Shown here in pieces: positions 1 to 14,410 of a DNA stretch of 23,855 bases (position 1 is the first letter of the stretch; every line of letters starts with the position of its first letter). This stretch comes from Armadillidium nasatum (lineage: Eukaryota > Arthropoda > Malacostraca > Isopoda > Armadillidiidae). Position numbers and translations under genes: made by a program. The stretch is from contig SEYY01024011.1 of the NCBI GenBank assembly GCA_009176605.1, positions 1 to 23,855 of the forward strand. The letters run 5' to 3'. The notes beneath the pieces are model-generated. The model had not been told where the DNA came from and searched no databases. It worked only from the letters and a program-made list of their open reading frames with translations.

Positions 1-987
1 TCTTAAATATATAAATGTATGTAAAGAAATGTTTAACAATATTTTTCCTTTATCAGTTGTAGTATTGCACCCATGATATTGTATACATTATAAAAACTGC
101 TAAATTTTTTGAAAAGAAATTTAAAGCAAGAATTAAATGTATAAAATGAAACTTATGATAGAGTACTTTTAAGTTGTACAGAAAACCAACTGAGTCAAAA
201 GCACTTGTGTCTCATAATAGACAAAGAACTGATGAGCAACTTTGGCACTATAAAGATTAAAAATTTGCATAGACCATTTCCTGTTAATAAATATAACAGA
301 TTTAGAAGTAAAGGACTCCATAATACAAGTGATTATGAACCAACAAGGGCCCCGGCCCCGGCTAAAAATCAGGGAAAATCGGGGTTTGGCTGCTGGGGTT
401 AAAATGGGAAATTATACTTGGGAGGACAATAAAATTTCAAATTTTTTTTTTTATTTTCAGCCGATTCTCCTGAAATTTTCAGTGTAAATAGCATATTTCC
501 TGCGGAAAAAAGTCCGTTTTTCTGAGTCTATAACTATTAAAAAGTTTTTTTTTTTTTTTTTTTTTTTTTAATTTGACCCTTTTCAAATGAATGGCTGGGC
601 CAAACCAGTTTTCTGAATGACCTGAAATTTGTACTGTAAATTCAAAATTTTATTGGTTGAAAAAAACTTGTAACAGACTTTTGTTCCCAGAGTTATAGAA
701 AAAATGTTAAGACCAAAACTGAACAACTATAAGAAAACAAATTTTTTGAAAAATAAAAAAAAAAAAAATTCCATTAAAAATTTTTTTTTTTTTTAAAAAT
801 CTACAACTATAACATTTATTTTTGGTGAGTGTATAGAGGAGGGATGGGGCTACAATTTCCTCTCTATACTTTATTCAATGCGATTCGTTAGTTTCGAGAT
901 ATAGCTTTCAAGACGGTCCATTTTTGACCAAATTTCAAAAATTCCCAAAGTTTGGGAGGTTATATCTTGCTTCAAACAAATAGCATT
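1..987. other. AT-rich unassigned DNA, no gene seen
   Basis: No open frame here looks like protein. The stretch holds several homopolymer runs (T run near 545-570, A run near 757-768, T run near 781-793) and one isolated GC-rich patch, GGCCCCGGCCCCGGC, near 348-362, which resembles a patch at 9012-9028. The 65-codon frame at 205-402 has no recognisable domain. The text is consistent with old transposon or intergenic sequence. Confidence 0.6.
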
Positions 988-1662
<675 letters not shown>

Positions 1663-1849
1663 TATAAAAAAAAAAAAAAAAAAAAATGCAAAATATTAAA
1701 AAAAAATTACAAAAATATATTTATATAGCACCTTCAATTTATTTATCACATTTTTCATTGTTCAACACTTTCATTACTTAAAATAAAATATGGTTTAATA
1801 TTTATTATATTTTCACATTGAACTTTATTATTCTTTTTTATGTATACAT
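1663..1849. other. A-rich tract and flank downstream of gypsy element 1
   Basis: An A run of about 20 bases near 1666-1686 is followed by AT-rich sequence up to the last recognisable integrase codons of the minus-strand gypsy element. It could be the remains of the 3' untranslated region or LTR of that element, but no second copy is visible to prove an LTR. Confidence 0.35.
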
Positions 1850-3199
1850 TATTACCGGAAAATTTTACTATGGGATAGGGACCATGGTATACTGCTTCTA
1901 GTTTGTTTCTGCCATATTGTTGGTTCTTTACAAGAACAAATTTCGCATCTTGTAAGTTCTTTGGGACATATATTTTTGGATTTTTGGCAGAAAATTCTGG
2001 ACAGAGAGAGTCCCAAGAATAATTTCAATTTTTCTGCGTATGTTTTATTAAAACTCCAGGGAGGGAGGGATTTTGACCCATCATTAAGATAGCAGGTGTT
2101 ATTCCTTCTGAGTTTAATGGGGCAGTTCTTAAACACAACAGCACTAGGGGAAGGAGATCCAACCAATAATTCTGAACATCTTCCAACTCATCCGACAGCA
2201 TGGCTCGAAGAGACCTCAATAATGTTCTATGAGAGTTTTCTATGAGTCCATTACTCTGAAGGGGTATAGGCAGAAGTAAAGTTAAGTTGAGAACCTAGCT
2301 CCTCACAAACACTTTTAAATAAATCAGAAGTAAATTGTCCACCACAATAAGAAACATAAGTTCCTACCACACCAGCGATAGGTAAGAATTCTCTTGTAAT
2401 TGTCTTCCACAATTGTAGAGGTTTCTATGTTTTTCAAGGGGAAAGCAAAAAGATAGCGAGAGAATCTATCAATTAAAGTTAAAAGATATTTATAGTTTTT
2501 ACATGAAGGCATTTTAAGAATATCTATATGAACCACCTGAAATTTTGCCGAAACTGGCTGGTAAGATTCATATGGTGGGCTTATTTTGCGTAATGATTTA
2601 GATCTCTGACATGAATCACAACTTAGAACAAACTGCTTTGTGTATTTAGGCATATCCTTCCATACCAAAACGCTTTCCTAAGAGATGACAGAGTTTTTTT
2701 GACTCCAAAATGCCCAGTGAATGCGAATAAGAAATAACAGGTATAATGAAAGATTCAGGAACAAAGACACGAGGTGAAAGTGGAATAGATTCATCGACAA
2801 CCAAAGACAGTAGGTCATTTTTATAATAATAGTTTCGCTTGGTCAGCTTGAGATTAGTATTTTCTTGCTTGTTTAAATATTTTTGAAGTTGCACATCTGT
2901 TTCTTGTGCTGCTTGAAGTTCTTTATAATCAATTTTACACTGAAATAGCTTAAACACTTCATTGGCAGAAATATGGAAAATAGATGACAGTGAATGACAG
3001 TCATCCTCTATTAAAGAATCCTGCTGTGGAGAAAGCTCTGGTGTGACCAATGCTTCATCGCAGATTGCTTCAGGAAGGACTTCTGTAACAGTGTCTTCTC
3101 TTCCAAGTTGGAGTGAAGGGCTTGTTGCATCTGCATTTTCTGCAGTATTTGAAGGAGCTGGTAATTTCAGTGAACTGGTAGTTGGTTGCTCAGCAGGAT
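1850..3199 (-). pseudogene. Integrase of gypsy element 1 (broken)
   Basis: After a Ser/Pro/Glu-rich linker (about 2880-3190) the minus strand shows an HHCC zinc finger ending in CDSCQRSKS (near 2600-2618), the core motif VVHIDILKMP (first Asp near 2521-2537) and DRFSRYLFAFPLKN. After a frame break around 2324 come integrase C-terminal pieces (SDELEDVQNYWLDLLPLVLL at 2025-2219) and a GPYPIVKF motif (GPY codons 1875-1883), the GPY/F domain typical of gypsy integrases. The acidic triad is not continuous in any frame, so the protein is dead. Confidence 0.85.
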
Positions 3200-3719
3200 T
3201 TCTGCTCAAATAATCAGCCATAATATTCTCTTCAGATTTAATATGGGTTATGTTCAAATCATATTCAGACAAGAAAGTTAGGTAACGCTGCTCCCTTGCA
3301 AGCAAGTGATTAGCATCAGTCTCTTTTTTAAGTGACTGTGTGACTGAAAGATTGTCACAAAACACATCTACCTTTCGTCCTTCTACGATATGTTGAAATT
3401 TTTTTTACAGTTTTAACCAAGGCAAGGAGTTCCTTGCTAAAAATACTATAGCTCATTTCAGTTGGGTTTAATTTATAACTATAGAATCCAAGTGGAACAG
3501 TTTTTTCATTTTCAGGTCGAAACTACAACACCAGCCAAGGCAGTCTGACTGGCATCTGTGAAAATTGATATTTTGGCACTATTAGAAGGAAAACCCAAAG
3601 GAGTAGCATTTTTAAGAGTCAGTTTTGCTAGATTGAATGCTTCTTCAGCCTCAGGGTTCCATTTTACTCTACGTTGAGAGTATGGAGCACCTTTTAGAAA
3701 TGAAAGAAGAGGAGAAATA
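3200..3719 (-). pseudogene. RNase H domain of gypsy element 1 (broken)
   Basis: On the minus strand an IFTDASQTALAGVVV motif (Asp codon within 3551-3564) is the first RNase H catalytic segment. The frame at 2646-3365 continues with KKETDANHLLAREQRYLTFL and HIKSEENIMADYLSRNP, the C-terminal RNase H block seen in gypsy elements (H-I-x-G-x-x-N-x-x-A-D-x-L-S-R). Frame breaks lie between about 3370 and 3540. The domain would remove RNA from the RNA:DNA hybrid. Confidence 0.85.
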
Positions 3720-4747
3720 ATATTAGAAATACCAGGAAGTGAAGATCGGAAATAGTTTATACTTCCTAGGAAAGAACGTAGATACCTTAATTGTCTTAGG
3801 TTTTGGAATGTTTAATATAGCAAGACTTTTATCTTCGTTAAGAAGTATAAAACCTTCTGACACATCAAACAGAAGATATGTAACCTTTGTTTGGCCAATT
3901 TTGCAATTTTCTGCACTTACTTTTAAATTAAAATAATTTAGCCTTTCAAATACCATTTCTAAGACTTTTAAATGCTCCTCATGAGTTGGAGTAGCAATTA
4001 GAATATCATCAATATAGATGAAAATATTAGGAATACGAGAAAGAATTAAAGAGATATATTTAGTGAAACTTGTGGGACTAGAATGAAAACCTTCAACTAT
4101 ACTGTTATAAGAAAAACTTCCATATGGAGTATTAATTGTTAAAAACTTTCTACGATCGGGTTGACTTTTAAATTATAGAAGGCCTTCTTGAGATCAAGGA
4201 CAGAAAACACTTTAGCTCCAGAAAGTATATTTGAAAAATCTCCTAAATTGGGAACTAAAATTGTCACGAACTGCTCTTTTGTTGAGAAGCCTCAGGTCAG
4301 CTACAATGCGGACTCCACCTGAAGGTTTTGGCAGAACAGAAATTGGAAAACCCTATGGTGAATGTGAGGGAGATAAGACCCCAGCATTAACTAACCTGCC
4401 TATCTCCACTTTAGCTTTGTCATATAGGCATGTAGAGATTCTTCTGCTTTTTATTTTGATTGGTAGTCCTCTTACATAAAAATTTATAGGAGACTAACTC
4501 TTGTAATGCATCATACTCTGCAGGTGTAAGGGGAAATTTTAACACTTTATTTTTATATACACTCCTATCACTAATATTTACCTTACTTTTATTTGTACCA
4601 TTATTTTTAATTTCAATACTATTATTATACCTAAAGGAAGAATTGTTTATATTGCTACCCCCAGCATTATTTTTACCATTAACTATATTTTCATTTACCA
4701 TTGTACTACCATTATTACATAACTCTGAGCTATTATTTAAATATAAA
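3720..4747 (-). pseudogene. Reverse transcriptase of gypsy element 1 (heavily broken)
   Basis: The minus-strand frame at 4420-4845 is Asn-rich low-complexity sequence (INNSSFRYNNS and similar), followed by LTPAEYDALQELVSYKF leading into the RT. Downstream fragments in several frames show a PKPSGGVRIVADLRLLN box near 4270-4340, an LDLKKAFY box (first catalytic Asp) near 4160-4200 and the YIDD catalytic box at 4005-4016, then FERLNYFNLKVSAENCKIG in the thumb region. Several stops and frame changes separate these. The RT would copy element RNA into cDNA; this copy cannot. Confidence 0.85.
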
Positions 4748-5786
4748 TCAGTAAATAATTTCCTTAAAATTAAATAATAGATTAGAGTAAAGAGAAGGCG
4801 CGGAAGGCAATTTGGGAGATAGAGTAACATTAACAAAATGATCAATTCTTTTTATGGGCACAGACTCCACATCATTTCCTACAATTACATCACAAGAGCT
4901 TCCTGTCTGGGCATCAATAATATTATGATTACTAAAATCTAATAAAAAATTATACTTTTCAAAAAAATCAAGCCCCAAAATATTACAAACTACATCACAA
5001 ATTAAAAAAATATGTACATAATCTCTATGCATCAAAAAATTTACAGTTTTAGTTTTAACATCATATATATTTATTTTAGTACCATTAGCAGCTGTAAGGA
5101 AACCAATAGGTTCCTTCTTATCTTCTTCAGAAGCCTTTAAAACAAGATACTGTACTTCCGGAATCTATAATATATAACTCTTTAGAGTTAGCATCAAAAA
5201 TACGGTAGAGACTGTTTAATTTTAAATCTTTTTTAGAAATATTTATCACATTCATAATTTTTGGAGTCGATGTACCCTTATAAAAATTTGCATTTTCAAC
5301 TGGCATCGCAGTATATTTGCAAAGAGCTGGTGGCTCTTGCTTAAAAACTGGCTTTTCACCACTTTGATAATGCAGATTTTTATCTTTAAAACTATTATAT
5401 TTAGGACAATGCTCAAGTTCACTAGACTGAGATACTCTTTCGTTTAAAACAGATGGTTTTAAATCAGTAGTAGCAATCGCATTCCCATGAAGTTGAGCAT
5501 TGTTATAATTTACCTTATTTATATAAGTATGCAATGAATTAGTATCATTATTTGCAATTTTATAAACCTCATTTGTAAGGGGGTAGTTTTTACCTTCTTC
5601 CTTTCTTAATTTTTCATATTTAATATTTACACTTTTATCACTAACTATTATACACTGCACTTTATTATTAAATTTCACTTTTAATTTATTTTTTGAGGGG
5701 CTGATGTTAACCCCTAAGATCCGTTTCCCGGAGGGTTTGAAGGAGATGGTCCTGAAGTTGAAAGTTGGGCTTCCCTGGGTGCCCAT
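4748..5786 (-). pseudogene. Protease region of gypsy element 1 (broken)
   Basis: The 219-codon piece at 5127-5786 is an Asn/Lys-rich spacer ending in LYIIDSGSTVSCF; the DSG at 5157-5165 is the retropepsin active-site triad. The frame then breaks and resumes at 4748-5035 with NILGLDFFEKYNFLLDF, the usual C-terminal half of a gypsy protease (the ILG(A/L)DFL motif). The enzyme would cleave Gag-Pol inside the particle. The roughly 190-residue spacer between knuckle and protease is unusually long and low in complexity. Confidence 0.8.
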
Positions 5787-6095
5787 CGACAGCTACCTCC
5801 TTGGCATCTTGTAGCTTTTTCTCGAAACTTGTAATGATAGTAGCAAAGAGCACCTTCTGGCCTATAATCTTGAAGGTGACCTGCCCCTGTCTGAGTAGCC
5901 TCTTGTCCGACTATTTTCAAGTCTCGTAACCCTTATATCCATTTTATGAAACTGTGTTGAAAGGTCGTCTACTTTTTTAATCACTTCTGCAACTTGAGTG
6001 GATAGTTTAGCCACTTCGCGGGCAAGGAATGAAATTGAAGGTGGTGTTAATTCTCTGGTTCTTGTAGAAAAAGGGGCTATGGCATTAACAGTCAT
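5714..6095 (-). pseudogene. gag C-terminal / zinc-knuckle-like region of gypsy element 1
   Basis: Two overlapping minus-strand pieces (5862-6095 and 5714-5920) together cover the end of Gag. The first has a short heptad-like stretch (EVAKLSTQVAEVIKKVDDLS) and ends RGRSPSRL. The second, in another frame, holds the variant knuckle CYYHYKFREKATRC followed by a further Cys (about 5782-5844). The same CYYH-x-x-F-x-x-x-A-x-x-C layout occurs in element 2 at 18129-18182, which supports calling it a real motif. The frame change between the pieces is a disabling mutation or a recoding relic. Confidence 0.75.
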
Positions 6096-6824
6096 TTTGA
6101 TACTGGTCTGATACTCTTCTACTTTGGTGACTCAAATATTTGTCCGCAGCATCGGCCATCTTATAAATTGATAGATCTCCCGTTAATACTTCCAGCACTG
6201 CTGTCGTGTCCTCAGGTAATACTTGTAAAAAAAATTCTTTTGCGACTGTTTCATTATTTTGTATCATACTTTCGAATGGAGAGTCTCCAAGTGACAGCCT
6301 AATTCTATTTAAATGTTCTGATGGCTTTTCACCAGGTTTCAATTTCTGTTGAAACAAGTCCTTGACTCTTTCCCGGGCAGAAGGAGCATAGTTAGCTCGC
6401 AGCACTTTTTTCAACTCCTCGTAAGTATTTTCTGTTATAGGTGGTTGAATTTGGGATATAACTGAGGAGGGTAACAATGGTCCAATAAGTTGGATTCACT
6501 CAATAGGCTTGTTCAGAAAATAAAGCAGAAATAGCCATTCTATTTGTTCAACCACTTTTCGATGTCTCTTTTACTGAATTTTGGTAATTCTTGAGTCGTA
6601 AGTGTTTTCCTATGTTGAGGTGACGGACTTCTGGAAGATGAACTTTCACTGGAAGAACTTCTTTCTGAAGTTCGTTGAATTGGCCTTTCTGTGCCTCTGT
6701 TTCCAGTTTCATTAGTATGGGTTTCATTATCCACTTCTACTGGAGTTATCGAGATGCCCGATGTAGCATGTTCTAAAATGTTATTGTTATGTCTATTTCT
6801 ATTTCTCCTTGATGAAGGCATCAT
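6085..6824 (-). pseudogene. gag capsid region of gypsy element 1 (broken)
   Basis: The start at 6824 (two adjacent Met codons) opens a 94-codon piece rich in Asn, Arg and Ser with an SSSSESSSSRSPSP patch, ending in a KWLNK stop at 6540. After about 60 bp of broken frame, a 130-codon piece at 6085-6477 continues with a capsid-like helical region (ELKKVLRANYAPSARERVKD, then FFLQVLPEDTTAVLEVLTGD), the style of arthropod gypsy Gag. Gag would form the cytoplasmic particle that packages element RNA. The role comes from position and family resemblance; the zinc-knuckle region follows in the next piece. Confidence 0.75.
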
Positions 6825-6830
6825 ATAAAT

Positions 6831-7105
<275 letters not shown>

Positions 7106-7630
7106 GGGTCATTCCAAGTCACTTCAACCAAAATTTGGCAATTTTTTCCGTGACCCCTTTCGATTTTTATGAAAAATGGCACACTAACAGATCTTGTTGA
7201 GAAAATATGAATGGCGTTTATTGCAGGTCTCTAGCTCATACGGTTCAGAAAATATGACCTTTGAAACTTTGGTCAAAAATATAAATTTTCAGAGAGTAGT
7301 ACGAGGTCAAAATACATTATCTCGGCTTCTATGGCACTTAGAAGCATCGTGTAAAGACCATTTAAAAGATCTTGAATAGCGGTACAACATTTATTTAGAT
7401 GATTTTGACCTCGGAGGTCAAATAAAAAATTTGACCTATTGGTGACCTTGACCTTGACCTTGAAAAAAAACCTCATCTTCGATTTTTTTCAAACTTTGCT
7501 GAATTATTGTTATATATGTATATTTTAATTTTTTTAATGAATTATTTTTGGTTTTGGCTTGGTTTAGAAAATATAAGCAATTTAATAAGTACAAATATCA
7601 CATTTTTCACTTTATTGCGATTTTTCATTC
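7106..7630 (+). repeat. Left terminal inverted repeat
   Basis: About 525 bp, matched in reverse by 9184-9705 with scattered substitutions (for example AGTCAC versus AATCAC near the tip). It contains repeated TGACCT/AGGTCA hexamers. A 67-codon minus-strand frame exists in both arms, but it simply follows from the arms being alike and shows no domain. Confidence 0.9.
7406..7463. promoter_or_regulatory. Cluster of nuclear-receptor-type half-sites, left arm
   Basis: TGACCTCGGAGGTCA at 7406-7420 is an everted pair of AGGTCA half-sites with a 3-base spacer. At 7443-7463 TGACCT is repeated three times without spacer, so the other strand reads three overlapping TCAAGGTCA motifs, the extended half-site bound by NR5A/FTZ-F1 and ERR receptors in animals. 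A further TGACCT lies at 7432-7437. The motifs are seen; binding is inferred. Confidence 0.4.
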
Positions 7631-7670
7631 ATTCAATGTATAGTCCCAACATTTCCATTTCTCTTTCTCA

Positions 7671-7689
7671 TATATATATAATATATATA

Positions 7690-7760
<71 letters not shown>
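7671..7760. repeat. (TA)n microsatellite
   Basis: About 90 bp of TA with two small phase breaks near 7681 and 7697, just inside the left terminal inverted repeat. Confidence 0.97.
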
Positions 7761-7765
<5 letters not shown>

Positions 7766-7779
7766 TATTTTTAAAAAAT

Positions 7780-8145
7780 TTAAAATTTTTTATTTCTACT
7801 GGCAAACATATTTTCAGCTTTTCCATATTCTACCTTTGTCAATGTATACGTTCTTCCGGTTTTTGTTACCGGGCTTACACTCATTAAGATGTCACTGACA
7901 TCAATGATGAGTACATCTTGAGGTGATGGAAACACGAAGGAGGGTGCAGGCCCATGAGGATGCAGGAAGCTCAAGCTTACTTCATTACTATCAATGTTTT
8001 ACTTCCAATATACAGGCAAGATACCAGTGCTCATCATAAGCTGCAATGCAATAACCTTTCAAAGATGTTAATGAAATAGTGTTTCCTTGAAGTAAAGATG
8101 TACTTTCTTTTCTGAATTCAGATGAAGATGTCTAGCGCAAGTTGC
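7780..8145 (-). pseudogene. C-terminal domain remnant of an uncharacterised invertebrate protein
   Basis: On the minus strand a frame reads SLKGYCIAAYDEHWYLACIL (roughly 8015-8074), then shifts by one base near 8000 and continues as VSLSFLHPHGPAPSFVFPSP and later KTGRTYTLTK (within 7780-7974). The pattern Y-x-x-A-x-Y-D-x-x-W-Y-x-x-x-x-x-E-V followed by V-x-V-x-F-L-x-x-x-G-P-x-x-x-F-x-x-P resembles a small C-terminal module I recall from many uncharacterised, often transposon-linked invertebrate proteins; this is recall, not a search. Upstream sequence has stops and is cut by the (TA)n tract at 8197. Lying between the long inverted repeats, it may be part of the element's own protein or a captured fragment. 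Function unknown. Confidence 0.6.
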
Positions 8146-8193
8146 TACACTAAGCATTTTTGTGAATGTTTACTTAGGAAAACTTGACACTAC

Positions 8194-8305
<112 letters not shown>

Positions 8306-8347
8306 GACTATACTAAATACCACTTTGCCATTTAATGATTAAATAAA

Positions 8348-9053
<706 letters not shown>

Positions 9054-9146
<93 letters not shown>
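9054..9146. repeat. (TA)n microsatellite plus A run
   Basis: About 93 bp of TA followed by an A run (about 9155-9178), next to the inner edge of the right terminal inverted repeat. Confidence 0.97.
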
Positions 9147-9150
<4 letters not shown>

Positions 9151-9183
9151 TATAAAAAAAAAAAAAAAAAAAAAAAAATAAAA

Positions 9184-9705
9184 AAAAATGAAATAAAAAT
9201 CGCAAAAAAGTGAAAAATGTGATATTTGTACTTATTAAATTGCTTATAGTTTTCTAAACCAAGCCAAAACCAAAAATAATTCATTAAAAAAATTAAAATA
9301 TACATATATAACAATAATTCAGCAAAGTTTGAAAAAAATCCAAGATGAGGTTTTTTTTCAAGGACAAGGTCAAGGTCACCAATAGGTCAAATTTTTTATT
9401 TGACCTCCGAGGTCAAAATCATCTAAATAAATGTTGTACCGCTATTCAAGATCTTTTAAATGGTCTTTACACGATGCTTCTAAGTGCCATAGAAGCCGAG
9501 ATATTGTATTTCGACCTCGGACTACTCTCTGAAAATTTACATTTTTGACCAAAGTTTCAAAGGTCATATTTTCTGGACCGTATGAGCTAGAGACCTGCAA
9601 TAAACGCCATTCATATTTTCTCAACAAGATCTGTTAGTGTGCCACTTTTTATAGAAATCGAAAGGGGTCAGGGTTTTTGTCGGTTGAAGTGATTTGGAAT
9701 GACCC
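9184..9705 (-). repeat. Right terminal inverted repeat
   Basis: Inverted partner of 7106-7630. The inner side ends in an A-rich stretch next to the (TA)n tract at 9054-9146, where the left arm instead has CATTCAATGTATAGTCCC; similarity therefore stops near 9184. Confidence 0.9.
9358..9415. promoter_or_regulatory. Cluster of nuclear-receptor-type half-sites, right arm
   Basis: Mirror of the left-arm cluster. TCAAGGACAAGGTCAAGGTC begins at 9358 (one of the three extended half-sites has a substitution), then AGGTCA lies at 9384-9389 and TGACCTCCGAGGTCA at 9401-9415. The everted pair is kept although its centre changed from CGG to CCG. Confidence 0.4.
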
Positions 9706-10298
9706 ATATATATTTTTTTTCAAAACAGTAAGTGGGTTGTTTCAATTTATTTCTTTTTTATGGTTATACTATTCTAGCACCCATATATTTAAATACTTAT
9801 GTATTTATTTTTATTATTATTAATTTTTTTTTTTTTTAATAATGTTTTTTATTTTATTAAATATCACAGTTTCCTAAAGCACTTTCACTATAAATCACTT
9901 TTCATTGGATATTAATGATGAAAACTTAAGAAACTTTAGAGAGTACAAACTGCACTATTACCATGCATTCTGTGTTATAGGCTAGAGTCACTTTGGTTAT
10001 AACTAATTTTCAATTCTAGGCCTAAAGTAATTTAAATTGTCATAAAAGTTATATTATTTCTTCATAAAAAGTAAGTTTTTATTGTAATTTTATGTGAGAG
10101 CACAATGCTGCATAATAAATTGGCCCTATGTCAGTTCTAGCTTTAGGCCTGAAATATTTAAAAATTTTCATAAAATTCTCATAAAAAATATGCACTTTTA
10201 TTTTAATTTTATTTCTGTTTGTTTATTTTTACTACGAGTATAAAATTTCTGTACTCTGTAGGCCTATTTTATTCTCTCTCTAGGCCAGGGTAACAATT
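9706..10298. other. AT-rich unassigned DNA
   Basis: About 590 bp with no recognisable gene or motif. The words TTCTAGGCCTAAAGT (about 10014-10028) and TAGCTTTAGGCCTGAAATA (about 10139-10157) are loosely alike, each followed by a CATAAAA stretch, which hints at an old internal duplication too diverged to delimit. Confidence 0.55.
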
Positions 10299-10957
10299 TG
10301 TTATTTATCTGATTTTTTTATTTTCTTTTTCAAAAACCTTTCTATTAATTTATTTTTTCTTTTATATTTGTTCTATATACTGTCACATTACTGGGGAATA
10401 CACCACTTGTAAAAATTTGGTCTTGCCTAGGTGGTTTGTTACTCTAGGGTCGGCCTAGAGCTTACTTTATATCTATAAAAAAAATTTCTTTCTTACCTTG
10501 TTCTGGTATATTTTATATTATTTGTAATAATTTTGATAACTTTATTGCATTTATTATTTTTCACCACGTTTTTTACAAAATTTACAAAGTTCAATCCATC
10601 TACTAACATTCAAAAAGCGTGTTGCTTTTACCGGCCTTGGTTCTAGAATAGGATGCTACAACAATCGATATCTGTGCGGCAGGAACGATCTCGATATAAT
10701 CGATATGGTTCACAATAATCGATATTTATTTAAATTAAATTACATTTACAAAAAAATTTAATTATTATCAATACAATTTCATTCCAAGATGGTAACACCC
10801 AGAGAATGAATTTCCAAGTAACCAGATTACTTGGAGATTCATACCTGAGCACCCAACCTACGACATGAATTTGTTAGAATAGTAAATTGGAAGAAATAGT
10901 GGAAATTAATGCATTAGAGGAAACTTATTCTAACAAAATAGTATACCTTAAAAATTA
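10299..10957 (+). repeat. Noncoding dispersed repeat, copy 2 (longer version)
   Basis: From 10411 to 10957 this matches copy 1 (1091-1662) in the same orientation. The 110 bp before it (10299-10410, including ACTGGGGAATACACCACTTG) match, in reverse, 13526-13640, showing that the family unit extends further left than copy 1, where a (TA)n tract replaces that part. The stem-loop seen in copy 1 is preserved at 10806-10842, and the ATCGATA motifs are kept. Confidence 0.85.
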
Positions 10958-11050
10958 AGGTGATAAAAATTAAGTAGTGATAAAAGGGTGAGAGAAAGCA
11001 TTGCGTGATAAGTTGAAACCATCCAAGGCCATTCTTGCTGAAAATTAAGC

Positions 11051-11900
<850 letters not shown>

Positions 11901-12257
11901 GCAGAACTGATACTACAACAATTGGTATATTGTTCCTAAATATTATTGAGTTTGATTTTCCTACTAATTATACAAATAATTGTAGGAAGATCGATACCCT
12001 TTTCATTCTAATACAATTAGAATGAAATATTAGAATGAAAAGGGTATCGATCTTCCTACAATTATTTGTATAAATAGTAGGAAAATTGAACTCAATAATA
12101 TTTAGGTATGATATATCAACTATATTTAGGAATGATATATTGATTATTGCAGAACTGATACTACAATAATTGATATATCATTCCTAAATATTATTGAGTT
12201 CAATTTTCCTACTAATTATACAAATAACTATAGGAAGATCAATACCCTTTTCATTAT
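11901..12257. repeat. Three-copy foldback repeat (forward, reverse, forward)
   Basis: A unit that starts GCAGAACTGATACTACAA and ends GATCGATACCCTTTTCATT appears forward at 11901-12013, inverted at about 12028-12113, and forward again at 12150-12255. The first two form an inverted repeat of at least 80 bp whose loop is about 14 bp; the innermost 32 bp (11982-12013 against 12028-12059) match exactly as read. The third copy ends about 12 bp before the 5' LTR of gypsy element 2. There is no coding capacity. Confidence 0.85.
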
Positions 12258-12268
12258 ATTGTAGCCCC

Positions 12269-13526
<1,258 letters not shown>

Positions 13527-13658
13527 CAAGTGGTGATTTCCCAGTAATGTGGCAGTATATAGAACACGAATATAAAAAGAAAGAATAAATAAATAGAAGG
13601 TTTTTGAAAACGGAAATAAATAAAAAAAATCAGTTAAAATACCAATTTTTGCAAGCTT

Positions 13659-14082
13659 GCAAAAATTTGGTCTTGCTAAAAATGGCTTGCTTGCTCTAAG
13701 GTCTGTAGTTAGCTTAGGGTATGCGCCGGCCTAGAGCTTCAGCTATATATAAAATAATTTTTATTTCTTACCTTGTTCAATTTACTACTTAGTAATTGTA
13801 ATATTTATATAGTTGGCGTATTGAAATATTTCTTCTAAGTAATTATTTTATTTTATTATTATTTTTCACAACTTTTATAGTATATACAATGTTTTCACAA
13901 TGCGTTATTCACGCTGTTCTAATTCAACGCTTGCTTCACCGGCAATAATCTAACAATCGATACATCGTTCACAATATCGATATATTTATTATTCTATTAT
14001 TTCAATATCTCATTTTAATAAAAATAATTAATTACATGTATTAAAATTTAAAACTCAATACAACTTTCATTCTAAGATAGTG
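13659..14082 (+). repeat. ATCGAT-family repeat, inverted-repeat arm 2
   Basis: Forward copy that begins GCAAAAATTTGGTCTTGC, the same start as copy 1 at 1091. Together with arm 1 it forms an inverted repeat of about 405 bp around a spacer of about 130 bp. The junction near 13646-13665 is itself palindromic (TTTTTGCAAGCTTGCAAAAA). No coding frame. Confidence 0.88.
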
Positions 14083-14409
<327 letters not shown>

Positions 14410-14410
14410 A

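Larger units (their letters stand above)
1850..6830 (-). mobile_element. Decayed Ty3/gypsy LTR retrotransposon 1 (AT-rich)
   Basis: Read on the minus strand, this stretch gives gag capsid-like sequence, a CYYH-type zinc-knuckle-like motif, an aspartic protease DSG site, an RT YIDD box, an RNase H FTDAS motif, an integrase zinc finger with D box, and a terminal GPY motif. RT before RNase H before integrase is the Ty3/gypsy (Metaviridae) order. The frame breaks many times, so the copy is dead. No flanking LTR pair is recognised: the upstream side runs into a (TA)n tract at about 6885 and the downstream side into an A-rich tract at 1666. Its strong AT bias contrasts with element 2 and suggests a different lineage or greater age. 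Confidence 0.9.

Noticed and set aside
205..402. 65-codon frame in the left flank
   Set aside because: No domain, no homology recognised, and it ends in a GC-rich patch that seems repetitive.
7273..7476. A 67-codon frame that appears in both arms of the long-TIR element (also 9345-9548)
   Set aside because: The arms are inverted copies, so the frame is duplicated automatically. It overlaps the half-site clusters, has no domain, and differences between arms do not look protein-constrained.
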